Positions 16,196 through 26,100 of a stretch of 33,103 nucleotides of DNA are shown in pieces. The translations under genes and the position numbers were made by a program. The notes under the pieces were generated by a model. It did not search any database. It saw only the letters and a program-made list of their open reading frames with translations, and had not been told where the DNA came from. The DNA is from Verrucomicrobiaceae bacterium (lineage in GTDB: Bacteria; Verrucomicrobiota; Verrucomicrobiia; Verrucomicrobiales; Verrucomicrobiaceae): positions 1 to 33,103 of the forward strand of contig JAIXVB010000570.1 of assembly GCA_027483245.1 (NCBI GenBank), in the 5' to 3' direction. Positions within the stretch are counted from its first letter, which is position 1, and each line of letters begins with the position of its first letter.

Positions 16196-17557
16196 CTACC
16201 CCTTCATGCCTTCCTGGCGCAGGAAGTTTTCGACCCAGGTGATGTCGTAGTTGCCTTGCTGGAAGTCGCTGGTGGTCAGGACTTTGCTTTGCAGGGGAAT
16301 GGTGGTTTTGATGCCTTCGACGACGAACTCGCTTAGGGCACGACGCATGCGCCGGATGGCGATCTCGCGGGTGGCTCCGGTGACGATGAGCTTGGCAATC
16401 ATCGAGTCATAATACGGGGGCACATCGTAACCTGAATAGACGTGGCTATCGACACGGACGCCGCGGCCACCGGAGGTATACCAGAGATTGATCTTGCCGG
16501 GGCTGGGGGCGAAATTGCGGGCAGGATCTTCAGCGTTGATGCGGCACTCAATGCTGTGTCCGCGTGGGACGGCGTTGAGGACGTGCTCACTCAGGGGCAG
16601 GCCTGCCGCGATGCGGATCTGTTCTTTGATCAAATCACAGCCATAAACTTCTTCCGTGATCGGATGCTCCACCTGAATGCGGGTGTTCATCTCCATGAAG
16701 TAGAAATCTTCACGGTTGTTATCGACGAGGAACTCGATCGTGCCGCAGTTCTCGTAACCGATTTCTTTGCAGATGCGGACGGTGGCGTCGCCCATCTTTT
16801 TGCGCAGCGCGTCGGTCATCTTCGGGCTGGGGCACTCTTCGATGATCTTTTGATTGCGACGCTGCATGGAGCAGTCGCGCTCGCCGAGATGAACGACGTT
16901 ACCGAGGCTGTCGGCGACGATTTGGAACTCGATGTGATGGGGTTTCTCGACGAGTTTTTCCATGTACATGGAGCCGTCTCCGAAGCACTTGAGCGCCTCG
17001 AGCGAAGCGGCTTGGAAGCTGGAGATCAGGGTCGCCTCATTCAGCACCGGGCGCATGCCGCGTCCACCACCGCCAGCGCTGGCTTTGATGATGACGGGGT
17101 AGCCGATTTTACGGGCCCAAAAAAGTGCTTCTTCTTCCGTGTGGATCAGTCCGTCAGAGCCAGGTGTGACAGGCACACCAGCAGCACGAGCGGTGGCACG
17201 GGCGACGTTTTTGTCACCCATCATCGCGATGACGCGTGAGCTGGGGCCGATGAACTTGATTTTGCACTGCTCGCAGACGTCCGCGAACTCGGCCTTTTCA
17301 GAAAGGAAACCGTAACCGGGATGGATGGCATCCACGTTGGCGATTTCAGCCGCGCTGATGATGCGGCTGATCTTCAGGTAGCTCTCACTGCTGGGGCCAG
17401 GGCCGATGCAGATGGCCTCGTCGGCGAGGTGAACATGCATGGAGTCCACGTCCGCTTCGGAGTAAACAGCGACGGTTTTGACATCCAGCTCTTTGCAGGC
17501 GCGGATGATGCGGACAGCGATCTCACCACGATTGGCGACGAGGACTTTGCGGAACAT
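16196..17557 (-). CDS. accC: Acetyl-CoA carboxylase, biotin carboxylase subunit
   Basis: [53 protein letters not shown]...[15 protein letters not shown]...[18 protein letters not shown]. Confidence 0.96.
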   Translation of the reverse strand: MFRKVLVANRGEIAVRIIRACKELDVKTVAVYSEADVDSMHVHLADEAICIGPGPSSESYLKISRIISAAEIANVDAIHPGYGFLSEKAEFADVCEQCKIKFIGPSSRVIAMMGDKNVARATARAAGVPVTPGSDGLIHTEEEALFWARKIGYPVIIKASAGGGGRGMRPVLNEATLISSFQAASLEALKCFGDGSMYMEKLVEKPHHIEFQIVADSLGNVVHLGERDCSMQRRNQKIIEECPSPKMTDALRKKMGDATVRICKEIGYENCGTIEFLVDNNREDFYFMEMNTRIQVEHPITEEVYGCDLIKEQIRIAAGLPLSEHVLNAVPRGHSIECRINAEDPARNFAPSPGKINLWYTSGGRGVRVDSHVYSGYDVPPYYDSMIAKLIVTGATREIAIRRMRRALSEFVVEGIKTTIPLQSKVLTTSDFQQGNYDITWVENFLRQEGMKG

Positions 17558-17584
17558 GTAGGGGGAGTGAAAAGGAGTGCGTGT

Positions 17585-17637
17585 CTTGACTTTCTGACGG
17601 TTGACCTCCTGGCCCGCCTGACCGTCAAGAAGTCAGG
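17585..17637. other. Imperfect inverted repeat / potential RNA hairpin in the accB-accC intergenic region
   Basis: CTTGACTTTCTGACGGT (17585-17601) against the reverse complement of ACCGTCAAGAAGTCAGG (17621-17637): 14/17 identical. Confidence 0.45.
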
Positions 17638-17665
17638 CAGTCAAGGATGCGTCCTGGGGACTGCC

Positions 17666-18193
17666 TCAGGCCTTCAACTCGAACAGCGGTTGACCGTATT
17701 GGACGGGTTTGCCGTCCTCGACCAAGATGCGGGCGATGGTGCCCCGCAATTCGGCTTTGATTTCATTCATTACCTTCATGGCCTCAATGATGCAAACATT
17801 GCTGTTTTCATCCACCGAGTCGCCGATGTTGACGAAGGCTTTTTCACCTGGGGCGGCAGAACGATAAAATGTGCCCACCATGGGGCTGTTGATCGTTGGG
17901 CCCGCAGGCTCAGAAACAGGTGCAGCGGCGACTGCTGGGGCTGCGGCTGCAGGGGCTGCGACCAGGGCGGGGGCTGCCGCGACTGACATGGGAGCAGCGG
18001 ATTGGACTGGCAGGGCCTTCAGGAGTTCCTTGGCAGCTTCCAGGTCGGAGCCGCGGCGGAGTTCCAGTTTAGACCCCTGATTTTCGAAATGAAAATAACT
18101 CAGGCCGTTTTCAGCCATGAGGCTCACGATTTGGCGAATTTGCTTCAGGTCCAAGGCCGTGGCCTCCTTTTCAGGTGCTTTGTTAGCGTCCAT
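17666..18193 (-). CDS. accB: Acetyl-CoA carboxylase, biotin carboxyl carrier protein
   Basis: LDLKQIRQIVSLMAENGLSYFHFENQGSKLELRRG; Ala/Pro linker; INSPMVGTFYRSAAPGEKAFVNIGDSVDENSNVCIIEAMKVMNEIKAELRG (biotinyl EAMKVMNE). Confidence 0.95.
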   Translation of the reverse strand: MDANKAPEKEATALDLKQIRQIVSLMAENGLSYFHFENQGSKLELRRGSDLEAAKELLKALPVQSAAPMSVAAAPALVAAPAAAAPAVAAAPVSEPAGPTINSPMVGTFYRSAAPGEKAFVNIGDSVDENSNVCIIEAMKVMNEIKAELRGTIARILVEDGKPVQYGQPLFELKA

Positions 18194-18340
18194 TCTCGGG
18201 ATAGTGTGGGTGCGGGATGCGGATGCGAGAGTAGCGGCTGCAACGACGGTGGCAAGGATAAAACCGGGCTTGGCAAGCCCGAGGGGTCCAAGAATTCAAA
18301 AACTGCATCCACTAGAATCACTCAAACACCACCTTAGAGA

Positions 18341-18368
18341 TTGAGTCGCTCATTTATTTTGGTAATGT
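18341..18368 (+). promoter_or_regulatory. Weak candidate promoter upstream of ftsK
   Basis: TTGAGT (18341-18346), 16-bp spacer, TAATGT (18363-18368), in the AT-richer accB/ftsK divergent intergenic region. Confidence 0.3.
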
Positions 18369-18411
18369 TAAAGGTCTAATTCTCTGAGTTAATTCTCACC
18401 CCTCACTTTCC

Positions 18412-21060
18412 ATGGCTGCCGAACTCGTCAAATCTCGCCCTGCCCGTGCCCGTGTGCAGGAAAAAGAAAGCCCCTGGAATGATGCCATCGGCATCGCCAT
18501 GCTGGTGCTCGCCGCCATGTATCTCCTGGCGCTCATTTCGTATGACCCACTGGATTTGCCCGCCTGGTTCTGGCTGAGCGTCACGGATCAACCCAGCGTG
18601 GTGGTGAAAAACTTCGTCGGGCGCTTTGGAGCCATGCTCGCGGGGGCCTCTCTGCATCTGGCTGGCATGGCGACATATCTGCTGCCCTTCAGCGTCACGT
18701 GGTTCGGTGTGTGCAAACTGGCCTCGAATGTGAAGGTCACCGGGCGCTCTTGGCTCGGAGTCGCGCTCATGGTGGTGACGACTGCAGCCATTTTTGAGGT
18801 GCAGGATATTTTAAATCAACGGGATGACATCACGCCGCTGGGTGGCGGTGGTGGAATAGGTTATCTGATTGGCGGCAGTATTTTGGCCAATTTGCTCGGC
18901 AAAGTCGGCTCCACGGTGATCCTCGCGGCCATTTACGCGGTTGGATTTTTTCTCGCCAGCGGCATTCATCCACTTCAGGCCATCCAGGCGATCCGCCTGG
19001 AAATCACCAAGGCCTGGGAAACCTATCAAATCCGCCGTGAGATCGCCGCCCGCGAGGCGGAATTGCAAGACAACCCGAACGCTGTGCCTGCACCCCTGCG
19101 ACGGAAAAAACCCGCGACTGAGATCCGAGCTGAAACGGCACCTGCGGGCCCGCTTGTCACACCGGAACTCGGGCTCACCTTTGAGCCGCCCAAGCCGAAA
19201 ATCATCGACGCCTCCGCCACGCGCCATCAGACGGATTCCGCCGATAAACCGCGCCTTTCTGAAGTGTGGGAGAAAAAACGCGCGCAAAAAATGGAGCAGG
19301 CCCCGCATGGATCTCTGGGGAATCTGGCCGTGCGCTTCAAAGACTACAAACTGCCAGAACTGGACCTGCTTTCCTGGCCGGATGAATCTCAGCGCACGCC
19401 GACTGACACGGGTGAACTGATCGCGATTCAGGACACCATTATTAAATCCCTGGCCAGCTTTGGCGTGAAGGTGGAGGCCGGTGACATCACGCGCGGTCCT
19501 GCCATCACTCGTTATGAGGTGCGCCCGGTCGATGGTCTGCGTGTCGCCCGAATCGCCGCACTCGATGACGACATCGCCCGTGCTACCTGTGCCGAGCGCA
19601 TCAACATTTTGGCACCGATCCCTGGCAAGGACACGGTCGGCATCGAGTTGGCCAATCGTGATAAAATCATCGTGCCGATTCGTGAGCTTTTGGAGGATGA
19701 GGTTTTCTCCAATGGCAAAGCCAAACTGCCCATCGCCCTCGGCAAGGACGTTTATGGCAAGACGATCATCGGTGACCTCGCTGCCATGCCTCACTTGCTG
19801 GTCGCCGGGGCCACGGGTTCGGGTAAATCCGTCTGCATCAATGGCATTATCACCAGCCTGCTGTGCCGTTTCGCTCCAGACGAGCTGCGTTTCATCATGA
19901 TCGACCCCAAAGTCGTGGAAATGCAGAATTATGCTGAGCTACCTCACTTGGCGGTGCCAGTCGTGACCGATCCGAAAAAAGCGCTGCTCGCCCTGCGCTG
20001 GGTGGTGCGGGAGATGGAAAACCGGTATCAAATGTTCGCCCAAGAAGGCTGCCGTAACTTTGAGACCTTCAACAACCGCAATCGCAAACGGGCAGCGGCC
20101 AACGAGGCCAAAAAAGCCGCGGCTGCTGCTCAAGAGGCGGCCAATCCCACACCGGTTGCTCCGGTCAAGCCGACTCTATCTGCGGGCACTGACGATGTTC
20201 GTGTCTCAGCAGCCTTTGCCAAAGCCGCCGCCGCTGCGGACAATTTGGTGGATGGCACCACTCCGCCCTGGGAAGAAACCAGCGCCGAAACCGAGGTCCT
20301 GCCTGTCGATCTGCCCGTGGATCACAATGGCGATTGGATCGGCGATTCCCAGCCGCCGCCACGCGTGAAACCACGCCAGGAAATGGTCATTCCAGACACC
20401 CTGCCCTACATCGTGGTCATCATCGATGAGCTGGCGGACCTGATGCAGACCGCGCCTGCGGACATCGAAGTCGCCATCGCCCGCATCACCCAAATGGCGC
20501 GTGCCGCTGGCATTCACCTCATCGTCGCCACGCAGACTCCGCGAGCTGACGTGCTCACGGGCGTCATCAAAGCCAACATCCCCACCCGCATTGCCTTCCA
20601 AGTTTCCAGCGCCCTGGACAGCCGCGTCATCTTAGATCGCAAAGGCGCGGAAAATTTGGTCGGCAAAGGGGACATGCTTTATGTCCCACCTGGCGGTGCC
20701 CAGCCCATCCGCAGCCAAGGCGCCCTGGTCACCGATGATGAAATTCATGCCGTGGTCGAGCGTTGCGTTGCCCAAGGCAAACCGGTCTTTGACGTCAAAG
20801 TGGACGATGAGAGCGGTGAAATGGGGGACGACGATGAAGACGGCGGCGGGGTGAACAGCGAAGAGGAAGAGACTTTGGAAAAATGCCTCGAAGTCATTCG
20901 CCAGGAGAAAAAAGCCTCTACATCTCTCTTCCAACGTCGCTTGAAACTCGGTTACGGTCGCGCCGCCCGCATGATGGACATCCTGGAGGATCGCGGCATC
21001 ATCGGTCCTGGCGAAGGAGCCAAACCGCGTGAGATCCTCGTGGACATGGACATGATCTGA
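18412..21060 (+). CDS. ftsK: FtsK/SpoIIIE family DNA translocase
   Basis: N-terminal TM segments; PHLLVAGATGSGKSVCINGIITSLLCRFAPDELRFIMIDPKVVEMQNY; PYIVVIIDELADLMQTAPADIEVAIARITQMARAAGIHLIVATQTPRADVLTGVIKANIPTRIAFQVSS; gamma-like C-terminus FQRRLKLGYGRAARMMDILEDRGIIGPGEGAKPREIL. Confidence 0.94.
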   Translation: MAAELVKSRPARARVQEKESPWNDAIGIAMLVLAAMYLLALISYDPLDLPAWFWLSVTDQPSVVVKNFVGRFGAMLAGASLHLAGMATYLLPFSVTWFGVCKLASNVKVTGRSWLGVALMVVTTAAIFEVQDILNQRDDITPLGGGGGIGYLIGGSILANLLGKVGSTVILAAIYAVGFFLASGIHPLQAIQAIRLEITKAWETYQIRREIAAREAELQDNPNAVPAPLRRKKPATEIRAETAPAGPLVTPELGLTFEPPKPKIIDASATRHQTDSADKPRLSEVWEKKRAQKMEQAPHGSLGNLAVRFKDYKLPELDLLSWPDESQRTPTDTGELIAIQDTIIKSLASFGVKVEAGDITRGPAITRYEVRPVDGLRVARIAALDDDIARATCAERINILAPIPGKDTVGIELANRDKIIVPIRELLEDEVFSNGKAKLPIALGKDVYGKTIIGDLAAMPHLLVAGATGSGKSVCINGIITSLLCRFAPDELRFIMIDPKVVEMQNYAELPHLAVPVVTDPKKALLALRWVVREMENRYQMFAQEGCRNFETFNNRNRKRAAANEAKKAAAAAQEAANPTPVAPVKPTLSAGTDDVRVSAAFAKAAAAADNLVDGTTPPWEETSAETEVLPVDLPVDHNGDWIGDSQPPPRVKPRQEMVIPDTLPYIVVIIDELADLMQTAPADIEVAIARITQMARAAGIHLIVATQTPRADVLTGVIKANIPTRIAFQVSSALDSRVILDRKGAENLVGKGDMLYVPPGGAQPIRSQGALVTDDEIHAVVERCVAQGKPVFDVKVDDESGEMGDDDEDGGGVNSEEEETLEKCLEVIRQEKKASTSLFQRRLKLGYGRAARMMDILEDRGIIGPGEGAKPREILVDMDMI

Positions 21061-21078
21061 AGCGCGCCTCGTTAGCCC

Positions 21079-21645
21079 TCATTTGAAATCCAGGTCCGGC
21101 GGGAAATTGCGGATCTGATCATCATCCGTGTAGGGCAACTTGTCGGGGCCATCATAAATGAGCTGAAAAGCACAACCGCTGCTGGAGATGACATGAAGTC
21201 GAATGCCGGGTGACTCTGGCGCAGAACGAAAGGCATCCCCTCTCAGCGCAGGATGCTCTTTGGGAACCAGGGCCAACTGCTTGCGATTGGCCCCGGCGAG
21301 TTGAGCCCGGACATCCTCCCAATTGCCGTTCGGCAGAGAGCGAACGGTCGTCCAATAATCGATCAGCATCTGGCCAATGATCGTCGTTTGCTGCTCTGGA
21401 GTCAGGTCAGGTTTCAGCAGATCATTGAGCGGCGAAGGCGGCAATCCAGCCGCTGGATCAGGCTGAGGCAGCCCAGCTTTCAAGGCAAGGTCCAGAGGAA
21501 CAAGCGCATCACTTTTCGGAGCCACCCAGCTTTTCAAATCCGCCCACAATCCCGAAAACCCTCCCCCCTGCCCCAGCATCAGTCCAAACAGAACCGCCAG
21601 CAGCAGCAGGAAAGCAAAAGCCAAGGGGCGAAGAAGACGTTTCAA
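21079..21645 (-). CDS. Small membrane-anchored protein of unknown function
   Basis: 188-aa ORF: one N-terminal TM (LLRPLAFAFLLLLAVLFGLMLG); C-terminal 'FQLIYDGPDKLPYTDDDQIRNFPPDLDF'. 41 nt downstream of the DUF1501 gene on the same strand. Confidence 0.7.
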   Translation of the reverse strand: MKRLLRPLAFAFLLLLAVLFGLMLGQGGGFSGLWADLKSWVAPKSDALVPLDLALKAGLPQPDPAAGLPPSPLNDLLKPDLTPEQQTTIIGQMLIDYWTTVRSLPNGNWEDVRAQLAGANRKQLALVPKEHPALRGDAFRSAPESPGIRLHVISSSGCAFQLIYDGPDKLPYTDDDQIRNFPPDLDFK

Positions 21646-21686
21646 GGCAGTCTGGCGGGGCGGTGAGGTTGGAAGGCAACTCTTGG

Positions 21687-23093
21687 TTAGGCCTTCATGA
21701 ATCCAAGATCCGCATCGAAATTCTGAATGTTCGGAAAGACCTCACGGATCTGCGTTGGACTAAGACCAAACCACTTGGCCATCGTCGCCGCGTATTGATC
21801 GACCGCCGTGGTGGGAATCCAGTTGCCGCGTCCGGTGTTGAGCGGATGCCCCGCGAGATTGATGTCAGGATCAGGATACGAGCCATAGATCCTTTGGCCG
21901 TTCACACCTCCGCCCATGACCAAATGATGGCCACCCCAACCGTGGTCGGACCCGCGACCATTGGAGTCGTAGGTGCGATTAAAATCCGAGGCGGTGAAAC
22001 TGGTGACGGAATCTCCCATGCCGATGGTTTCCAGTCCATCTTGAAAGCCCTTCAACGCGGCACTGACCCCGCCCAACAGACCCGCATGGGTATCGAGCTG
22101 CGGTCCATGCGTGTCGAAACCACCGGTGGCGACAAAGAAGATCTGGCGAGTGATGCCCAGCGGTCCTTGGGCTTGAATCATCTTGGCCACCGTGCGCAAT
22201 TGCTCACCGAGACCCGAGTTCGGAATCGTGGGGAAATTGGACGTGCCCTGCAGCGCGGTGTTGATGGTATCCGCTTCGATGATCGACTTGTTCGAGAGAT
22301 CCGCAAAAGCGTCTTCCATCAGGTTCGCATACTCCGCGTTGAGGATGTTGCGAAAGGCGGTGTAGCGCGTCACATCCTGACTGCTGCTGCCTTGTCCCAG
22401 ACGAAACACAGGCGTGCCTCCTGGTCCTGGACGGAAGGGCAGCAGCGTCTTGCCTACTTGGAAAAAATTGGTGCCGCTGAGAGAGACCAGCATGGACACC
22501 GAGGTGCGTGCTTGGGTGCCGACCAGGGCCTCCGCCATGCGTGCGCCCCAACCCGTCTGGTTGTAGGCCGAATTCATCGTGCTGGCCGAGGTTTGCCACT
22601 GCAGTTGCTGATCGCTGTGTGAAAAAAGATTGTCTGGGATCGCCGCAGTGCCATTGCGGTAATCCTGCATCGTCGCTGGCGCGATGAGCGTGCCAACATT
22701 CGAGAGCAACGCCAATTTCCCCTGATTGTAGAGATCTCGACAGCCCGTCATGGAGGGATGCAGGCCCAGTTGCAGGCCATTGTCGTTGAGCGTGTTCAGC
22801 GCCAGGATATTGGCCTGCGGAATCGTCAGCACGCTGCGGCTAGCGGCATACTTGGAATGCGCCGAGGACTCGCGCGGCATGAGCAGATTGTTTGAGTCAT
22901 TGCCACCGTAGAGAAAAACACAGACAATCGCCTTGTAGGGCGTGCCTGGCGCCAGCACATCAGCTGCCTGGGCGTTCACGTGACGCAGCGTGAGGATCGT
23001 GTTCAGCAGGCAGGTCGTGGACATCGCCGAGCACGCGCTGGAGCCGAGGAAGTTCCGCCGCGTGAGAAGCGTGGGCATGTCATTGGGAGTCAT
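21687..23093 (-). CDS. DUF1501 domain-containing protein with a Tat-like signal
   Basis: MTPNDMPTLLTRRNFLGSSACSAM; KAIVCVFLYGGNDSNNLLMPRES; 'ATGGFDTHGPQLDTHAGLLGGVSAALKGFQDGLETIGMGDSVTSFTASDFNRTYDSNGRGSDHGWGGHHLVMGGGVNGQRIYGSYPD' are DUF1501 hallmarks. The ORF-track start at 23117 would be a TTG; ATGs are at 23093 and 23078. Confidence 0.93.
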   Translation of the reverse strand: MTPNDMPTLLTRRNFLGSSACSAMSTTCLLNTILTLRHVNAQAADVLAPGTPYKAIVCVFLYGGNDSNNLLMPRESSAHSKYAASRSVLTIPQANILALNTLNDNGLQLGLHPSMTGCRDLYNQGKLALLSNVGTLIAPATMQDYRNGTAAIPDNLFSHSDQQLQWQTSASTMNSAYNQTGWGARMAEALVGTQARTSVSMLVSLSGTNFFQVGKTLLPFRPGPGGTPVFRLGQGSSSQDVTRYTAFRNILNAEYANLMEDAFADLSNKSIIEADTINTALQGTSNFPTIPNSGLGEQLRTVAKMIQAQGPLGITRQIFFVATGGFDTHGPQLDTHAGLLGGVSAALKGFQDGLETIGMGDSVTSFTASDFNRTYDSNGRGSDHGWGGHHLVMGGGVNGQRIYGSYPDPDINLAGHPLNTGRGNWIPTTAVDQYAATMAKWFGLSPTQIREVFPNIQNFDADLGFMKA

Positions 23094-23113
23094 GAGGAAA
23101 GAAAAGGCGGGGA

Positions 23114-26100
23114 TCAACGCTCCGTGGAGAACTCAGGGGAAGCCGTCAGCAGTTGCAGCATGACCTTCACTCCGTTGCTGGCATTGCTGGCATGCAGTGT
23201 GTGCAGACTGAGCAGGGACGCGCGCAGGTCTGCCGAGGCAGCGCGGCCTAACAAGAGGGTCTCTAATTTGGCAATCAAATCATTCGGGGTGCTCCACAGG
23301 GCGATCAAAGGAGCCAGGTCGAGACCGATGCGGCTGCCTTCATTGGTGTAGAAACCATGGGTCACGCCTTCAAAGAAATAGTTCGCCGTATCGGTGACCG
23401 TCAGCTCCGTGGTGATCTCATACTCAGGCGCAACAAAGCCGGCGTCCAAAATCGGCCCTGGAGGCTGGTAAGTGGGAACGAAGAAATTAAACACCGTCGG
23501 TGCCTGCATGGGCCACTGACCGAGTTCATCTCCCGCATTCCACAGGATGTAACGTCCTAAAGTCGGTGGATTGCTGCTCGGTGGCTTCGGAAAGGCGCGC
23601 AACAGACGCGTGAGGCGGATCATCGGCTCACTGAGTTTACCCGCACTGGCCGTGCTGCCGAGCGTGCGCGCTTCAGGGTCCAAAAGCAGCGCTTTCACCA
23701 CCGCGCTAAGATCACCCCGCACGCCTTTGCCATTGTCATCCCAGACTCGGCTCACACGAAAGACAAACGCAGGGCTGGGGTTGCTGGTGACCAAACGCTG
23801 TATGAGTTGTTTGGCAATGAACGGCCCGACATTCGGGTGCGCGGCCAAGAGATCCAAACAACGACGCACATCTTGCAGCGCCGTTTGGCCCGCAGGCACC
23901 GTGGCTCCACCGATGATGACTTTTTGTCCGCGATCATGCTGATCTTCAAAGGACATCAGCGGGTTGATTTCATCGGTCGCATTGCCACTCCAGGTGAAGG
24001 AGCGTGAGTTGTTGTAGGTCCAGCCCGTGAAAGCTCGAGAGAGCTCGCGAATCTGAGTCTGGTTGTAAGTCGGGATGGCATTGCCTGAGCCATCACGCTT
24101 GAAGGTGCCATCCTTGTTCAGATGCTCCAAACCAATGCTGAAGAGCTGCATGATCTCGCGCGGATAGTTTTCATCGGGCTGGGTCTTCGAGCTGCGCACG
24201 AGAGTCAGCCAAGTGGCCATCATGGGATTCAAGGTGACGTCTTCCAGCAGCTTGCGATATGTGGTGCCAGGCGTGATGCCACGCACCAGCAGATCGTAGT
24301 AGTTCGTGCAGCCTCGTGGGTAATTGCGCAGCGAGCCTGATTTGTCAGAAATCACCAGGATCTCGCTCAATGCGAGCGCAACTCTTTGACGCAACTGATC
24401 TGGGGCCGTCGCGGCCAAGGTCCACCAACTGTAAAGGCGATCTTCCGTGTTCAGAGGCGTGTTCGTCATCGGCATCACCGCTCCGGGCAAGCCCAAGGTG
24501 GTGGCCGTTCTTGAGAGCTCCAGTAGCTTTTCTTGAGCGCCTTCAAACAACGCCATGCGATCCAGATGCGTGAGGTGTGAGGACACCGGCAACGCGAGCT
24601 GTTCGTCGATCCACTTGGAGAAACCGATCTGCTTCACACGGGCAATGTCAGCCTCCGAAGGACCAAAACTGGCCTGCTTCAGAAAACGCGACGCCTCCGC
24701 GTCCGAGATCGTCGCAGGCGCAGTCCAGGGGGTGGTGGAATGGGTGCCACTGGCGTCTGCAGGATACGTCGGTGCCGTGCCTTCCGCGACCGCCACCGTG
24801 ACACGTCGAGTCGCCACCACGGACTGATTTCCGGCTGAATCGGTCACGACATAGCGCAGCACATAGGTGCCCGGTGTGGACGTGTCCACCGTGCCCTGCG
24901 TTGTCACCGAACCCGTGAGATCGCCATCTTCCAAATCCTGCGCGCTGAAGCCGGGATCGATGAAACTACCACCAACGCCGACCGTGACATCGCCTCCGCC
25001 TGTGAGGGTGATGGTGGGGGCCTGTCTGTCAGCCAGCTTGAAGGGTGAAAGAAACGCACCGTCGATGACTTCAAAATTGGTTAATCCAGGTCGCAGCCAA
25101 GCCAGCGCCAAGTGATCTCTCCAACCGGATTCTTTGTAGCGAATCTCGATGTAAACCGGCTTGCCCTTGGTCAGCATGATCGGACGCGAAAGCTGGTAGT
25201 CTGGGAACTTCCGCCACTCATAGTAGTCCGTGGCGGCTGGCACAAAACAGACGAGCTCCTTTTTCTCCGGCGTGAGATCCGAGCTGAGATAGACCTCGCT
25301 CCATTCATCGGAGGCGAGATTAAACCGGTGAATGCCTGTGGTCGGCACATGCAAATAACCGCGTAGCAGCATGCCGTAATTGTCGCCCGTGTTGGACACG
25401 ATCTCTGCCGAGCGAAGCTGGATGCGGTCATCCGGGCTGTTCGGGAACTTCGGGGACTTCACCAAATCTGTCACCCAACTGCCCGTGATGCCCGTGAAGG
25501 TTTCCGCGAGGATCGAACCAGTGCCTGGAGCCAGCGCCGGGGCTAGAACAAAAGTCGCCGTCGAACTGCGTGAGTGCGTGCCATCGGTGGCCGTGAGTTG
25601 GACCTGATAGGTGCCTGCCGAGGCAAATTCCACCTGTGTCGTCAGCGCTGTGGGTGCATCGAAGACCGTGTTGGCAACCGCGCCCGCCGGACCACTGATC
25701 ACAGACCAACGATAAGCCAGGGCTTGCGGTCCAGGCACATAATCCACCGCTGTGCCACGCAGAGTGAATCGAGCCCGCGGCCAGTAACTGCTCTGCCCAT
25801 CACCCGCACGCACACTGATCTCACCATCAAAGGCCGCCGCGTTGGTGCCATCAGGCGGGCTGAGCAAGACACCGGGCACAATCTGCGCTTCGGCATCGGT
25901 TTGTGAAGCGAGCCGATACGCCACGGCAAAGTAGTCATCGCTATTGCCCTCTTTGTGCAGCGCTTGCAGGTAATAACGTTTACCAGGAACCAAACGAATC
26001 GACGCGGACTTTTGCGAGGCATAACGGGTCCAGTTGTGATAACCCGTCGCCTGTGGTGTAAAGGCAATCTTCTGCGCGCCCGCCGCGGCTTCACCTGCAG

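Noticed and set aside
16442-17239. 265-aa plus-strand ORF antisense to accC (Asp-rich)
   Set aside because: Typical antisense artefact; accC is unambiguous on the other strand.
18811-19794. 327-aa minus-strand ORF antisense to ftsK
   Set aside because: No domain signature and fully inside ftsK.
21663-22622. 319-aa plus-strand ORF antisense to the DUF1501 gene
   Set aside because: Arg/His/Gly-rich shadow ORF without domain features.
23094-23117. Overlapping TTG start for the DUF1501 gene, which would give a stop/start overlap with DUF1800
   Set aside because: Two ATGs just downstream (23093, 23078) place the Tat motif at a normal distance from the N-terminus; the TTG start is less likely.
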